Source: Chrysochromulina tobinii (lineage: Eukaryota; Haptophyta; Prymnesiales; Chrysochromulinaceae). Taken from it: 43,829 nucleotides of DNA. A model generated the notes under the pieces. It did not search any database and was not told the DNA's origin. It was given only the letters and a program-made list of their open reading frames with translations. The stretch's first letter is position 1. Each line of letters begins with the position of its first letter. The stretch is taken from contig JWZX01003238.1 of the NCBI GenBank assembly GCA_001275005.1, positions 1 to 43,829 of the forward strand, given 5' to 3'. Of this stretch, positions 36,442-43,829 are shown piece after piece. A program made the position numbers and the translations under genes.

Positions 36442-39360
36442 TCACGGACTCGAACTCGTTCGCCCAAACGTCGTTCGGGAGTTCGGGTTGGTGCGGATTG
36501 CTTCGCCATCCTCGACGATCTCCGCATCGAAGGTCTTCTTGATCGACTTGAGCCGTTTGGCCATGCGTCTCTTCTTCTCCGGGCTCGCCGTGCACTCTTC
36601 GTCAACTTTCTTTTTCGCCGCCGCCATGGTTCGCGGATAGAAGAGTGTCTCGATCCACAGCTCGAGTGGATGCTCAAAGCCTGGTTCCTCAGGCTTGAAG
36701 TAGCGCTTCCCGACTTGAACAAAGCTGTCTGGGAGCACAGGGTTAGGTCCATCTGGTTCAAGCCCAAAGGTCTCAAACAGGTCCTTGGGTACCACAAGCG
36801 CGCTACACAGTGCCTCCTCGAGGCGCGAATGCTGCAGCCGCTTGCCATTCCTGGGCGTGCTGGTGCCCACCTCGGTCCAGCGCAGCCCGAGCAGCGGTGG
36901 TGGGCCCATCTGGCTTGTGAGCTCCGGGTGGGCGCGGAGCTTTGCATCGCACACCCGCGCGGCCACCTCGAGGAACTCATCAAGGGTGAGCTCGAGCGAG
37001 TTGTCCGTGGTATGCTTGCCGCCCGCCGCCTCGAAAAGTTCGTCGTCGAGGTTGACGATAGCAAAGAAGTTGGTGATATCTCGCCGCGTGCAGAGCTCGT
37101 CGTCGATGAAGCCTGAGTCGCGGAAGAGCGCGAGCATCTCCGTTAGGTTCATGAGTAGCATCGAGCCCTCGTCGTCGAGGATCGAATACACTGTGTACGG
37201 GAAGGCGAGCCTGTCGCGCCACTTTTCGAGGACCCATTGCACCTTGCGATCCTTTAGGGTGGCACCCATAGCATCGCCCAGGCTTAGGTCGCAATGCGGG
37301 ATCACTTGCAGCTGCACAAACTCTGACAGCGCAAGACCGAGCGAGCCGCACGACGCCGCGTCCGTCTTGAAAGCCGCAGCGCGGAAGGCGGCAAGACGAA
37401 CCATCGCGCCTACAAATTTGGCCTGCGAGAGCTTCTTTTCGTCCGAGTTGCTCTCGAGGGCGGCGAGAGCGTCCCCCTGCGCGGCAATCGACACGCGCGT
37501 CGATTCTTGTGGCACTAGTAGTGAAGGGCTCGGCGTTGCCAAGGAAGGGACCTCAGACGCCGTCCAGAACTCATTGCGAGGTCCTTTTCGCGACCACGCC
37601 GGACGCGAAGGCGGACGTGAAGGCGGACGCGAAGGCGGGCGCATCGGAGGCGAAGGCGAAGGCGATGCGGTTGACGGTGAGAGGCTCGTCTCTGCAGGGG
37701 ACATCGCATTATTACTGTCGGCCGCGAATATCACATTGGGGGCACCCTTTGACGGCAGTGCGAGCATTGGCGGCGGGCTAATCGAGCGGCGCACTTCGTT
37801 CGCCAAGTCCATACTAGGGGGCGGGCTCACGCGGCCAGGGAGGGGGCTATTAGATTTGGGGGGCGGGCTCAAGCGGCCAGGGGGGGGGCTGTTCGACTTC
37901 GTGGGAGACGTCTTGGGGCTGATCTTGAGTTGGCACGATCGCAAGAAGATCATATCCATGTCGGACTGAGGGTACTCCTTGCCAGTGAGCTTCAAGTCGG
38001 TCAGGCACTTGCGGAACTGGAGCATCGACACATTCACTGGCTCATCGTCGATGGCACCCGCGAGCGTATACACGCGGAAGCACTGCTTGAGAACAGACAC
38101 GCTATTCTGCAGCTCGACCAGCAGATCATCCCACATGAGATCGATGGGCAGCTCATCAGCCGCCCCCTGGGCCGGCCCCTTGTACACCTTACGGTATGCA
38201 TCTTCGAGGTCATCCTTGAGCGAGTTCCACGACTCAGGGATCTCGTTGATCGCCTTTCGGTAGCCTTCGGGCACCGGCGCAGTCCTGGCGCGCGAGTACC
38301 CTGACCAGAGCGATTCACCGACGGTGTTGCTCGCCTGCACACGGAAGCAGTACTCGGTGTCTGAAAGCAGATCCGCAAGTAACACTCCGAATTTGCGGAT
38401 ACCGCGGTAGGCGGTGCGCCAATGGCTAACATCGGCTGTGATCGGGTCGACCGGCGTATACTGCAGCTCGTACTGGAAGCACTCGTCGCCACCGTCGTCG
38501 TTGACCACTTCCCACGCGACGCGAATGGTACTGTGCGACTCAGCCTGGACCTTGGCCGGAGCGGGTGGACATGGGCGAGTTGCGTCTGCTGGGCGAAACT
38601 CAGTTCGGTTCTCGAGCACCTTGTCGAACGTCGGGTTGGGCTTCTCGGGCCGGGGCTTCCAGTATGAGCGGGTTCGTCGGATCGTGCTGAGCACTTCGCC
38701 AAGAAGCTCCGCCGAGGGTTCGTGCGTCGGATCGCACTCGAGCGACTGCACGAGCTGCTCTGCAGCCTCCGAGTATTGCTGCTGGTACATCTTCCCGAGG
38801 GCCACCTGCGAGTAGCCTTTCGCACTGAACGGGTTAACTTCGAGAACACGCTGGGCATCAGCGATGGAGTCGGTAATCTTGCGCTGCCGCAGTCGCGCGA
38901 CCGAGCGTTCGCACAGCAGCTGCTCATCATCGGGCTGGATCTCGAGCGCCTGTGTCAAATGTTGCTCGAGCGGGGGCCAATCGGATCTCCTGCGAACCTG
39001 CCGGATCTTCTCACGCACCAGCAGTGCCTGGCCTCGCTTCTCCAGCGCCTCTCCAGCGTTCGCAGCAAGCGGGCGTGAACTTTCTTTACGAAGACGCGCG
39101 AGCACAGGCGCATGCGCGCGCCTCCATTTGGCGCCCACGCGTTCAGTTTGCGCACCTCCCGCTCGCAGCTTTGTTGCAAGGCTAGATGCAGCTGCATCCA
39201 GCGTCGAGGTGCCTCGCGGCGTGGCCGAGATGGCGGGCAACGTCAGCTTGAATAACTCGGGCTCTGTAGAAGGCCCTTCTTCAGGTGCGTTGGGCAGCGG
39301 TGAAGACCGGCTATGCAACCCGGCCTGACCTTCAAGTAGTCGCACCGTGGCGGAGTCCAT
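36442..39360 (-). CDS. TPR / FN3 protein with EF-hand-like C-terminal region
   Basis: 972 aa, not a named family. Three TPR-like units lie at about 125-220 (ALEIQPDDEQLLCERS, VLEVNPFSAKGYSQVALGKMYQ, QLVQSLECDPTHEPS). A fibronectin type III domain lies at about 265-365, with IRVAWEVVNDDG, SDTEYCFRVQASNTVGES and SRARTAP. A disordered Pro/Ser region (about 490-600) has repeats of SPPPGR/PPSRPPSRP. The C-terminal third is helical and EF-hand-like (NLTEMLALFRDSGFIDDE, LTLDEFLEVAARV), with no canonical EF loop that I can see. Near residue 865 a FGLE...DSFVQVGKRYFKP motif matches the FN3/EF-hand protein at 26971-29859. ATG 39360 is the first ATG; the frame continues upstream through TTG. Function unknown. 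Confidence 0.75.
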   Translation of the reverse strand: MDSATVRLLEGQAGLHSRSSPLPNAPEEGPSTEPELFKLTLPAISATPRGTSTLDAAASSLATKLRAGGAQTERVGAKWRRAHAPVLARLRKESSRPLAANAGEALEKRGQALLVREKIRQVRRRSDWPPLEQHLTQALEIQPDDEQLLCERSVARLRQRKITDSIADAQRVLEVNPFSAKGYSQVALGKMYQQQYSEAAEQLVQSLECDPTHEPSAELLGEVLSTIRRTRSYWKPRPEKPNPTFDKVLENRTEFRPADATRPCPPAPAKVQAESHSTIRVAWEVVNDDGGDECFQYELQYTPVDPITADVSHWRTAYRGIRKFGVLLADLLSDTEYCFRVQASNTVGESLWSGYSRARTAPVPEGYRKAINEIPESWNSLKDDLEDAYRKVYKGPAQGAADELPIDLMWDDLLVELQNSVSVLKQCFRVYTLAGAIDDEPVNVSMLQFRKCLTDLKLTGKEYPQSDMDMIFLRSCQLKISPKTSPTKSNSPPPGRLSPPPKSNSPLPGRVSPPPSMDLANEVRRSISPPPMLALPSKGAPNVIFAADSNNAMSPAETSLSPSTASPSPSPPMRPPSRPPSRPPSRPAWSRKGPRNEFWTASEVPSLATPSPSLLVPQESTRVSIAAQGDALAALESNSDEKKLSQAKFVGAMVRLAAFRAAAFKTDAASCGSLGLALSEFVQLQVIPHCDLSLGDAMGATLKDRKVQWVLEKWRDRLAFPYTVYSILDDEGSMLLMNLTEMLALFRDSGFIDDELCTRRDITNFFAIVNLDDELFEAAGGKHTTDNSLELTLDEFLEVAARVCDAKLRAHPELTSQMGPPPLLGLRWTEVGTSTPRNGKRLQHSRLEEALCSALVVPKDLFETFGLEPDGPNPVLPDSFVQVGKRYFKPEEPGFEHPLELWIETLFYPRTMAAAKKKVDEECTASPEKKRRMAKRLKSIKKTFDAEIVEDGEAIRTNPNSRTTFGRTSSSP

Positions 39361-39653
39361 CTCCGGAAAGTTCTGGTCCCCCGCGCGCGCCGCCGCACCG
39401 CGCCCCCGACGCCGCACACTCTCGCACAACTGTTTCGAAACTTGAGTACTAAGAGAAACTTACTTGTACTGAACCGGTAACAGGTCTGGAAATTACTTAA
39501 AAGGGAAAGTTATGAATATGAAACCACACAACAACAACGGTGCGCGAAGCAAAGCGAAATATATAAATTCAAAGAAGACGCAAAGTGATGGCCATTGCAT
39601 GCGTTTGTGCATGTAGTTTTTAGGAATCCTATCCAAGTTAATAAACTACGGCT
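39361..39653. other. Divergent promoter region, AT-richer
   Basis: 293 bp between the TPR/FN3 gene (-) and the methyltransferase gene (+). AT-rich from about 39439 on. No ATTCAC element is found. Confidence 0.4.
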
Positions 39654-40880
39654 ATGCACGAACAGTCGGGCCGTCCCACTCCGATACCACTCCGACCGCC
39701 CTCTCACGCCGGACGAAAGTCGACCCCAACAGCTGCCTTGAACATGGCGAGCGGAGCCCCTGGCAGCACGCTTGATGTCACACGCGATACGCCTACTGAA
39801 GATTGGACCGTCTCTTGTGTATGCCGCGTCAATAAGCGCTGCCATCCACCCGCAGTCTGCGGGCGGCCGCCTCAGCTCCAAAGCGAGCTTGCAGCTGCAG
39901 TCAAGTTAACGCAGGCACGCGAGGTGAGCTGCGACGAGGCCAGCCATGCGAGGGTGCTCTTTCTGGCGCAGCTGTTGTCTCGCGACCTTCAGCGCAGCCA
40001 TCCTGCGTACACGACGCACGGTCTGATGGGCATTTTTGCCGACGGGGCTCCCATCAACCGCTACGCCAACGGTACTGCCAGGGTGCATCTTGTTCGTTCT
40101 GCGCACCGCGGCCTTGGGCTTGTGAATAGGCTTCGTGCAAACTACCTGGACTACAAGCACCTGAAGACGCGCTTCCTTCATCAAAGGACCTGCGAGCGAG
40201 CCGCGTGGCTGTCACAAGGCACGAGGCGCCCCATACACATCTGCGAGATCGGCTTCAACGCGGGTCTCTCCTCGTTGCTGCTACTCGAGGCCAGCGCGTC
40301 CCGACGGATGCAGGGACGCGCTGCATCGCCCGCTGCATCCGGCGCGCGAGTACGCTCGTTTGATATCGACGCGTTCCCATACACGCGCACCGCGAGCGCA
40401 CTGCTTACGCGCGCGTATGCCGAGCGCTTCGACGTCAGCTTTGGTGATGCAGATGCGCTGCTCGCATTACCGAGCATGAATGTAAGCGGCCGCCACACGC
40501 GACAAGCGTGTGATATCACCTTCGTCGACGGCCAGAAATCGGTGCTTGGTAAGCTTGGGCATCTCAAGGTGCTTGTAAAACACTCGGCGCAGGCAGGCGC
40601 CTGGATATTCGTCGACGATGTCAAGAATGGGTCCTGGTGCGGCCGAAGAACCGTCGAGCCCGATGGGCACACTCTTTGTATTGGAACACGCGGCACGATC
40701 GTCAGCAAGGCGGCGGCAGCTAGCGAGGGGCTTGCGGCCGCGGTGCAGCTTGGAATCGTTCACCTGATCGAGTGCCGCTGGCCATCGGTGCGGCCGCACG
40801 AAGGTTGGAGAATGGATGGCGAGGGCCTCTGCCTCGCCGAGGTTTCACAAGAGGCGAGGTCGTTGCTTGAATCGCTTTGA
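39654..40880 (+). CDS. SAM-dependent methyltransferase-like protein
   Basis: 408 aa. Class I SAM-methyltransferase fold. Motif I is HICEIGFNAGLSSLLLLEA (Glu198 on). RSFDIDAFPYTRTAS has the Asp that usually binds the ribose. GDADALLALPS, CDITFVDGQKS and GAWIFVDDVKNGSWCG follow in the order of the Methyltransf_24-type/TylF group. Seven residues in the last block (VDDVK) are typical of catechol-type or sugar O-methyltransferases. The substrate cannot be inferred. The N-terminal 90 residues are Pro/Thr/Cys-rich with several Cys and no recognised signal peptide. ATG 39744 is an alternative start and the evidence does not discriminate well between the two. Confidence 0.65.
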   Translation: MHEQSGRPTPIPLRPPSHAGRKSTPTAALNMASGAPGSTLDVTRDTPTEDWTVSCVCRVNKRCHPPAVCGRPPQLQSELAAAVKLTQAREVSCDEASHARVLFLAQLLSRDLQRSHPAYTTHGLMGIFADGAPINRYANGTARVHLVRSAHRGLGLVNRLRANYLDYKHLKTRFLHQRTCERAAWLSQGTRRPIHICEIGFNAGLSSLLLLEASASRRMQGRAASPAASGARVRSFDIDAFPYTRTASALLTRAYAERFDVSFGDADALLALPSMNVSGRHTRQACDITFVDGQKSVLGKLGHLKVLVKHSAQAGAWIFVDDVKNGSWCGRRTVEPDGHTLCIGTRGTIVSKAAAASEGLAAAVQLGIVHLIECRWPSVRPHEGWRMDGEGLCLAEVSQEARSLLESL

Positions 40881-41096
40881 AAAGCGGACGCGGTCACGGC
40901 ATGTTGTTGTCGGTGTGCCGTCGGTACCGGTAGTCGTGGCCCATGGAAGTGACCAATAGCCTCGCCTTCGAGCTCAATCAAGCATGCAATCAAGAGCAAT
41001 TACCGAAACGGACGGCCGATGAAACTTGCACATTCATGTTCGGCCCTGCACATCCACACAGCTCGCGTGGGGAAACGCGCGGAGAGGCCACACTAC

Positions 41097-42515
41097 ATGA
41101 TTGCCGTGCTGATCGTGCTCCACGACTCTTCCGACGAGAACCTTAACGGCGGGGCTGCAATGCTGCGCAGAGTCAAAGAAGCTGCAGTCGCTGCCTTGCG
41201 AGAGGCAGGGCTGGCAAGTGCAGCCGCAAGTACCTTGTTCGGTGAAGGCGTACTGATGCGCTGTGCACATTGGGAGCCGGCCTGGGCGTCAGCACGCAGC
41301 AAGGCAGGTGCGCCGCCACCACCAGATGGTTACACCGGAGAGCGCAGCTCACTGTGGTCTTTGCTAGCCTGGCGCCGAAGCTATCATGGTCCTTCAGACC
41401 CAGTGTCTGGCCGAGCACATTATGCGATCGCACAGGCACTGGCTGAGCTGGCTGAGGCCGCGCCCACGGCGCCGCTTGTGGTGGTTGCCCAAGGTCTCGG
41501 CTGCTTGGTTGCAGAGGCACATTTTGCTTGCCTCGTCGAGCAAAGGGCTCTCCCACCCACGTGGGCCGATGCGCTGCTTACGAGCGATCATGCGACGCCA
41601 CTGGAGCGCGGTGCCACATTGCATTCGTTCTGGGCTCTCGGCAGCCCGATCGCCATGTGGTTGGATACTCTTAAGGTGCGCGGCGAGCCCGCGGGTGGTA
41701 GTCGTGGAGGTGGCGGTGTCGGCGACGATGCTGAAGACACCTCCTCGCAATGCTCCTCGCAACTGCCATCCACAAGAGCTCCGCGCTACCATGAGCGGCT
41801 TGAGCGCGCGCGAAAGGCCAACAGTTCAACGCCTGATGGGGCCTCGCTCATCCTAGCACGCCATCTATCGGAGGATGCGCCAAGTCCCGCGCCCGTCGCA
41901 GGCAACGCAATCGAGCAGCACACGAAGGAGGCGGTTCCTCGTTCCATTCGGGAGCAAGGGCTCGTGTCAGTGCCCTCGCCACAGATGAGCTCGTCCATGC
42001 CCGTGGCCGTCTTGCAACTGGGCGGCCGGCACCACTTTTGGCACCGGCACGACCCGTTATGCTCGATCCCCATCACCCAAGAGTATGGGCTGGGCTCCGC
42101 CGCTAAAGATGTCGAGGTGCGCCTCGGCGGCTCCTCACCACCCGCACCGAGCGATTACTTGAAGGCGATCGACTACGAGAAGCGGAGCGGCAGGACGAAA
42201 AAAGAGGTGGTCGTCCCCCTTGGGCGTCACCTTGCCTCGATCCTCCTCGGCCTGCGCAGCCAAGAGACTCAATTCGACCGAATCGTCGAGCGGCGTCCGA
42301 CCTCGGCGGCGGAGCAACAAGCGATGGCAGACATGCTCAGATATTCGGAGCAACAAGCGATGGCAGACATACTCAGATATTCGTCGCTCGTGGGCAAGCC
42401 TTCGCCGAGCGCACCCGCACGAGAGCCCGCTGCCGAGCCTTTGGCTGTTCCGGTGGTGCCGGCCAGCCTTGTCCATGCTCTGGCTGGCACACTCGTCGAC
42501 CCGAGCTTGGATTGA
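41097..42515 (+). CDS. Alpha/beta-hydrolase-like protein without nucleophile Ser
   Basis: 472 aa. An alpha/beta-hydrolase fold is suggested by MIAVLIVLHDSS at the N-terminus, the helix-strand region LVVVAQGLGCLVAEAHF, then SFWALGSPIA and FWHRHDPLCSIPI, the pattern of a bacterial/algal lipase-like family in which FWHRxDP follows a GSP turn. The nucleophile elbow normally reads GxSxG but here is AQGLG with Gly133 in the Ser position, so hydrolysis by the usual mechanism looks impossible. It may bind lipid or be a pseudoenzyme. The middle is Ser/Gly-rich. The C-terminus carries a 12-residue tandem repeat. ATG 41019 is in frame, but ATCCACAC at 41052-41059 and the hydrophobic start favour 41097. 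Confidence 0.6.
   Translation: MIAVLIVLHDSSDENLNGGAAMLRRVKEAAVAALREAGLASAAASTLFGEGVLMRCAHWEPAWASARSKAGAPPPPDGYTGERSSLWSLLAWRRSYHGPSDPVSGRAHYAIAQALAELAEAAPTAPLVVVAQGLGCLVAEAHFACLVEQRALPPTWADALLTSDHATPLERGATLHSFWALGSPIAMWLDTLKVRGEPAGGSRGGGGVGDDAEDTSSQCSSQLPSTRAPRYHERLERARKANSSTPDGASLILARHLSEDAPSPAPVAGNAIEQHTKEAVPRSIREQGLVSVPSPQMSSSMPVAVLQLGGRHHFWHRHDPLCSIPITQEYGLGSAAKDVEVRLGGSSPPAPSDYLKAIDYEKRSGRTKKEVVVPLGRHLASILLGLRSQETQFDRIVERRPTSAAEQQAMADMLRYSEQQAMADILRYSSLVGKPSPSAPAREPAAEPLAVPVVPASLVHALAGTLVDPSLD
42312..42383. repeat. 36-bp in-frame tandem duplicate
   Basis: Two adjacent 36-bp units (42312-42347, 42348-42383) differ by one base. Each encodes EQQAMAD(M/I)LRYS near the C-terminus of the hydrolase-like protein. 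Confidence 0.95.
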
Positions 42516-43320
42516 CTAGGATTGACACGTGTGTGCTAACGAGAGGACCTCCGGCGTCCACGCAGCGCGCCATGGACCGTGGACGGGACGAAAGGGTTTA
42601 GATCGGATGCGTTACCGTAAATTTGAGAATTACTGCAGTGCAAGCCGGTCCCTCTCATCCGTGGCACTCGCGGACTGGTTTACCCAGCGGCTGTCGGCGG
42701 CGCACAGTCCACAGTCGTCATAAGCCGCTATGGGGCATGCTATGGGGTTAAATATACCTGCCCGGTAGTGCGGTGGGAAGGTCCCCCTAGGTCAAAAAAG
42801 TGCGCCGGTCGGCGACGTCGACTGGGATCCCCGCTGAGTTGCGTGTGCGACCGGCTCGCGACATGTAATTTACACGTCTGCCGTCGGCATTTTTCATGCA
42901 TCGACGCGGTGGCACATACACGCTAGGTTATGGTTTCCCGGGCCCCATGAGGCCATGTTGCCGAGAGCGCCTTGCGGCGGGACCCACAGGTCGGGTCACA
43001 TCGCATCTATCCGACCTCGCGCACACCGCACGGTGTCCATAGGTGTCCATTCCGCAGCTGCCAGCTCGCCTCACAACATCAACATGCACCCATTTAGCAA
43101 ACCGCTCTCACATTGCAGTCACATTGCAGCTTCCGTCCTCCGCATCCAGGATCACATCCAGAAACCAAGAGAACTCGGTCTCGATGCCGGCGCAAATGGC
43201 GTAATGGCCCACAATGATCAGGCCTAAAGCGCTCGGAGCCTGCCGGCAAGCACCGCCGCCCCGTCTTCTGCGCGACCAGTTGTGCGCTACCAGTCAGTCG
43301 CAGCAGACCACGCCTCCTGC
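42516..43320. other. Convergent intergenic gap, no gene seen
   Basis: 805 bp between the hydrolase-like gene and pyruvate kinase, the largest gene-free gap. A frame on the plus strand near 42955-43227 reads as noise. GTGTCCAT is directly repeated near 43034-43051. No RNA gene is recognised. Confidence 0.5.
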
Positions 43321-43829
43321 TCAGGCCAGCTTGACCAGCTTGAAGTTCGATAGCGAGAGCACGCCGTGGCGCACGCCATGTGCCAGCACGATCTTGTCGC
43401 CAGACTTTGCCAGCTTCGCTTGCTTGGCAATGGTGATGGCGGCAGCGAAGCGCTCGTCCTCATGGCCGTGAATGGGAACACCCTCGGGAACCGCAAAGGG
43501 TATGCACCCGCGGTGCAGGTTGCACGCCGCCCCCACGTTCGGATCGCTCGCGAGTACGAGGATAGGGCAGCGCGGCCGATGCTTGGAGATGAGGCGTGCC
43601 GAGGTGCCCCCGACCGTGAGTGTGACGATGAGCACTGCACCCGAGCAGGTGGCCGCCTCGACCACAGCTTTGGCGACCGAGTCCGAAGGCTCGAGAGGCA
43701 GCGGCATCACAGCCTCCATGTCGGACACAATCGAGCTGTAAAAGATCGCCGCCTCAGCCTCGCGGCAGACGGAAGCCATGACGGTGACCGCCTCTTTCGG
43801 GTATGCACCCTTGGCCGTCTCGCCCGAAA
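43321..43829 (-). CDS. Pyruvate kinase, C-terminal part (partial)
   Basis: Partial: the 5' part lies beyond the right edge; about 168 residues are seen. The frame reads SGETAKGAYPKEAVTVMASVCREAEAA, the end of the catalytic barrel and the start of the C domain. VAKAVVEAATCSGAVLIVTLTVGGTSARLISKHRPRCPI and HRGCIPF are typical of the C-terminal allosteric domain. The protein ends GVLSLSNFKLVKLA. Pyruvate kinase makes pyruvate and ATP from phosphoenolpyruvate at the end of glycolysis. Compartment cannot be told without the N-terminus. The final segment DKIVLAHGVRHG sits where the family has a conserved V.G.....G.TN stretch. Confidence 0.93.
   Translation of the reverse strand, partial: SGETAKGAYPKEAVTVMASVCREAEAAIFYSSIVSDMEAVMPLPLEPSDSVAKAVVEAATCSGAVLIVTLTVGGTSARLISKHRPRCPILVLASDPNVGAACNLHRGCIPFAVPEGVPIHGHEDERFAAAITIAKQAKLAKSGDKIVLAHGVRHGVLSLSNFKLVKLA

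Noticed and set aside
36230-36595. Additional exon or gene on the minus strand near 36.2-36.6 kb
   Set aside because: The frame overlaps the end of the TPR/FN3 protein in a different frame and has no domain signature. A splice site was not obvious.
1-43829. Bacterial origin or operon structure
   Set aside because: Introns, signal-type features of eukaryotic families (XPC, NOP16, IMPACT) and long spacers exclude it.
1-43829. CRISPR arrays, tRNA, rRNA or transposon genes
   Set aside because: No regular repeat-spacer pattern, no cloverleaf or rRNA-like segment and no transposase or integrase frame was seen by eye. A dedicated scan (tRNAscan, Infernal) was not possible.

Overview
The window is nuclear DNA from a eukaryotic microbe, most likely a unicellular alga. 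The genes sit singly on both strands with no operons. At least three are split by short GT-AG introns of 79-122 bp. Coding sequence is GC-rich and intergenic DNA is lower in GC. Typical eukaryotic genes are present: XPC/Rad4, NOP16, IMPACT/YIH1, CD2BP2/LIN1, cytosolic-type malate dehydrogenase, auxilin-like J protein, F-box-like protein, GT8 glycosyltransferases, EF-hand and FN3 proteins. My best guess is a haptophyte or a similar secondary-plastid alga. That is inference from style and gene content and cannot be proven here.

Layout from left to right. 0.4-6.1 kb: cytochrome c peroxidase (-), a secreted Cys-rich protein (-), a membrane-anchored protein kinase (+), cytosolic-type MDH (+) and a small one-TM protein (-). 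6.2-9.9 kb: XPC/Rad4 DNA repair protein (+) and NOP16 ribosome-biogenesis protein (+). 10-14.3 kb: two GT8-like glycosyltransferases (+) flanking an IMPACT/YIH1 homologue (+). 14.6-19.4 kb: a small two-exon protein (-) head-to-head with a DUF924-TilS fusion (+), then a hydroxylysine-kinase-like phosphotransferase (+). 19.6-25.3 kb: a phytanoyl-CoA-dioxygenase-like oxygenase, an F-box-like protein, an auxilin-like J protein and a two-exon kinase (all +). 25.6-29.9 kb: a divergent pair, a spliceosomal CD2BP2-like mosaic (-) and an FN3/EF-hand protein (+). 30-36 kb: a TRAF-type zinc-finger protein (-), a two-exon multi-TM SLOG/SLATT-like protein (-) and a two-exon ankyrin protein (+). 36.4-43.8 kb: a TPR/FN3 protein (-), a methyltransferase (+), an alpha/beta-hydrolase-like protein without its nucleophile serine (+), and the 3' end of pyruvate kinase (-), which runs off the right edge.

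No single pathway unites the window. The most unusual items are: the SLOG/SLATT-like membrane protein, whose apparent relatives include prokaryotic conflict-system effectors; a U5-snRNP-like protein combining a PRP6-type N-terminal motif, a CD2BP2 core and an OCRE domain in place of GYF; the DUF924-TilS fusion; a shared uncharacterised motif in the two FN3 proteins; and a recurrent AT(T/C)CAC element 20-45 nt upstream of many start codons that looks like a core-promoter element.
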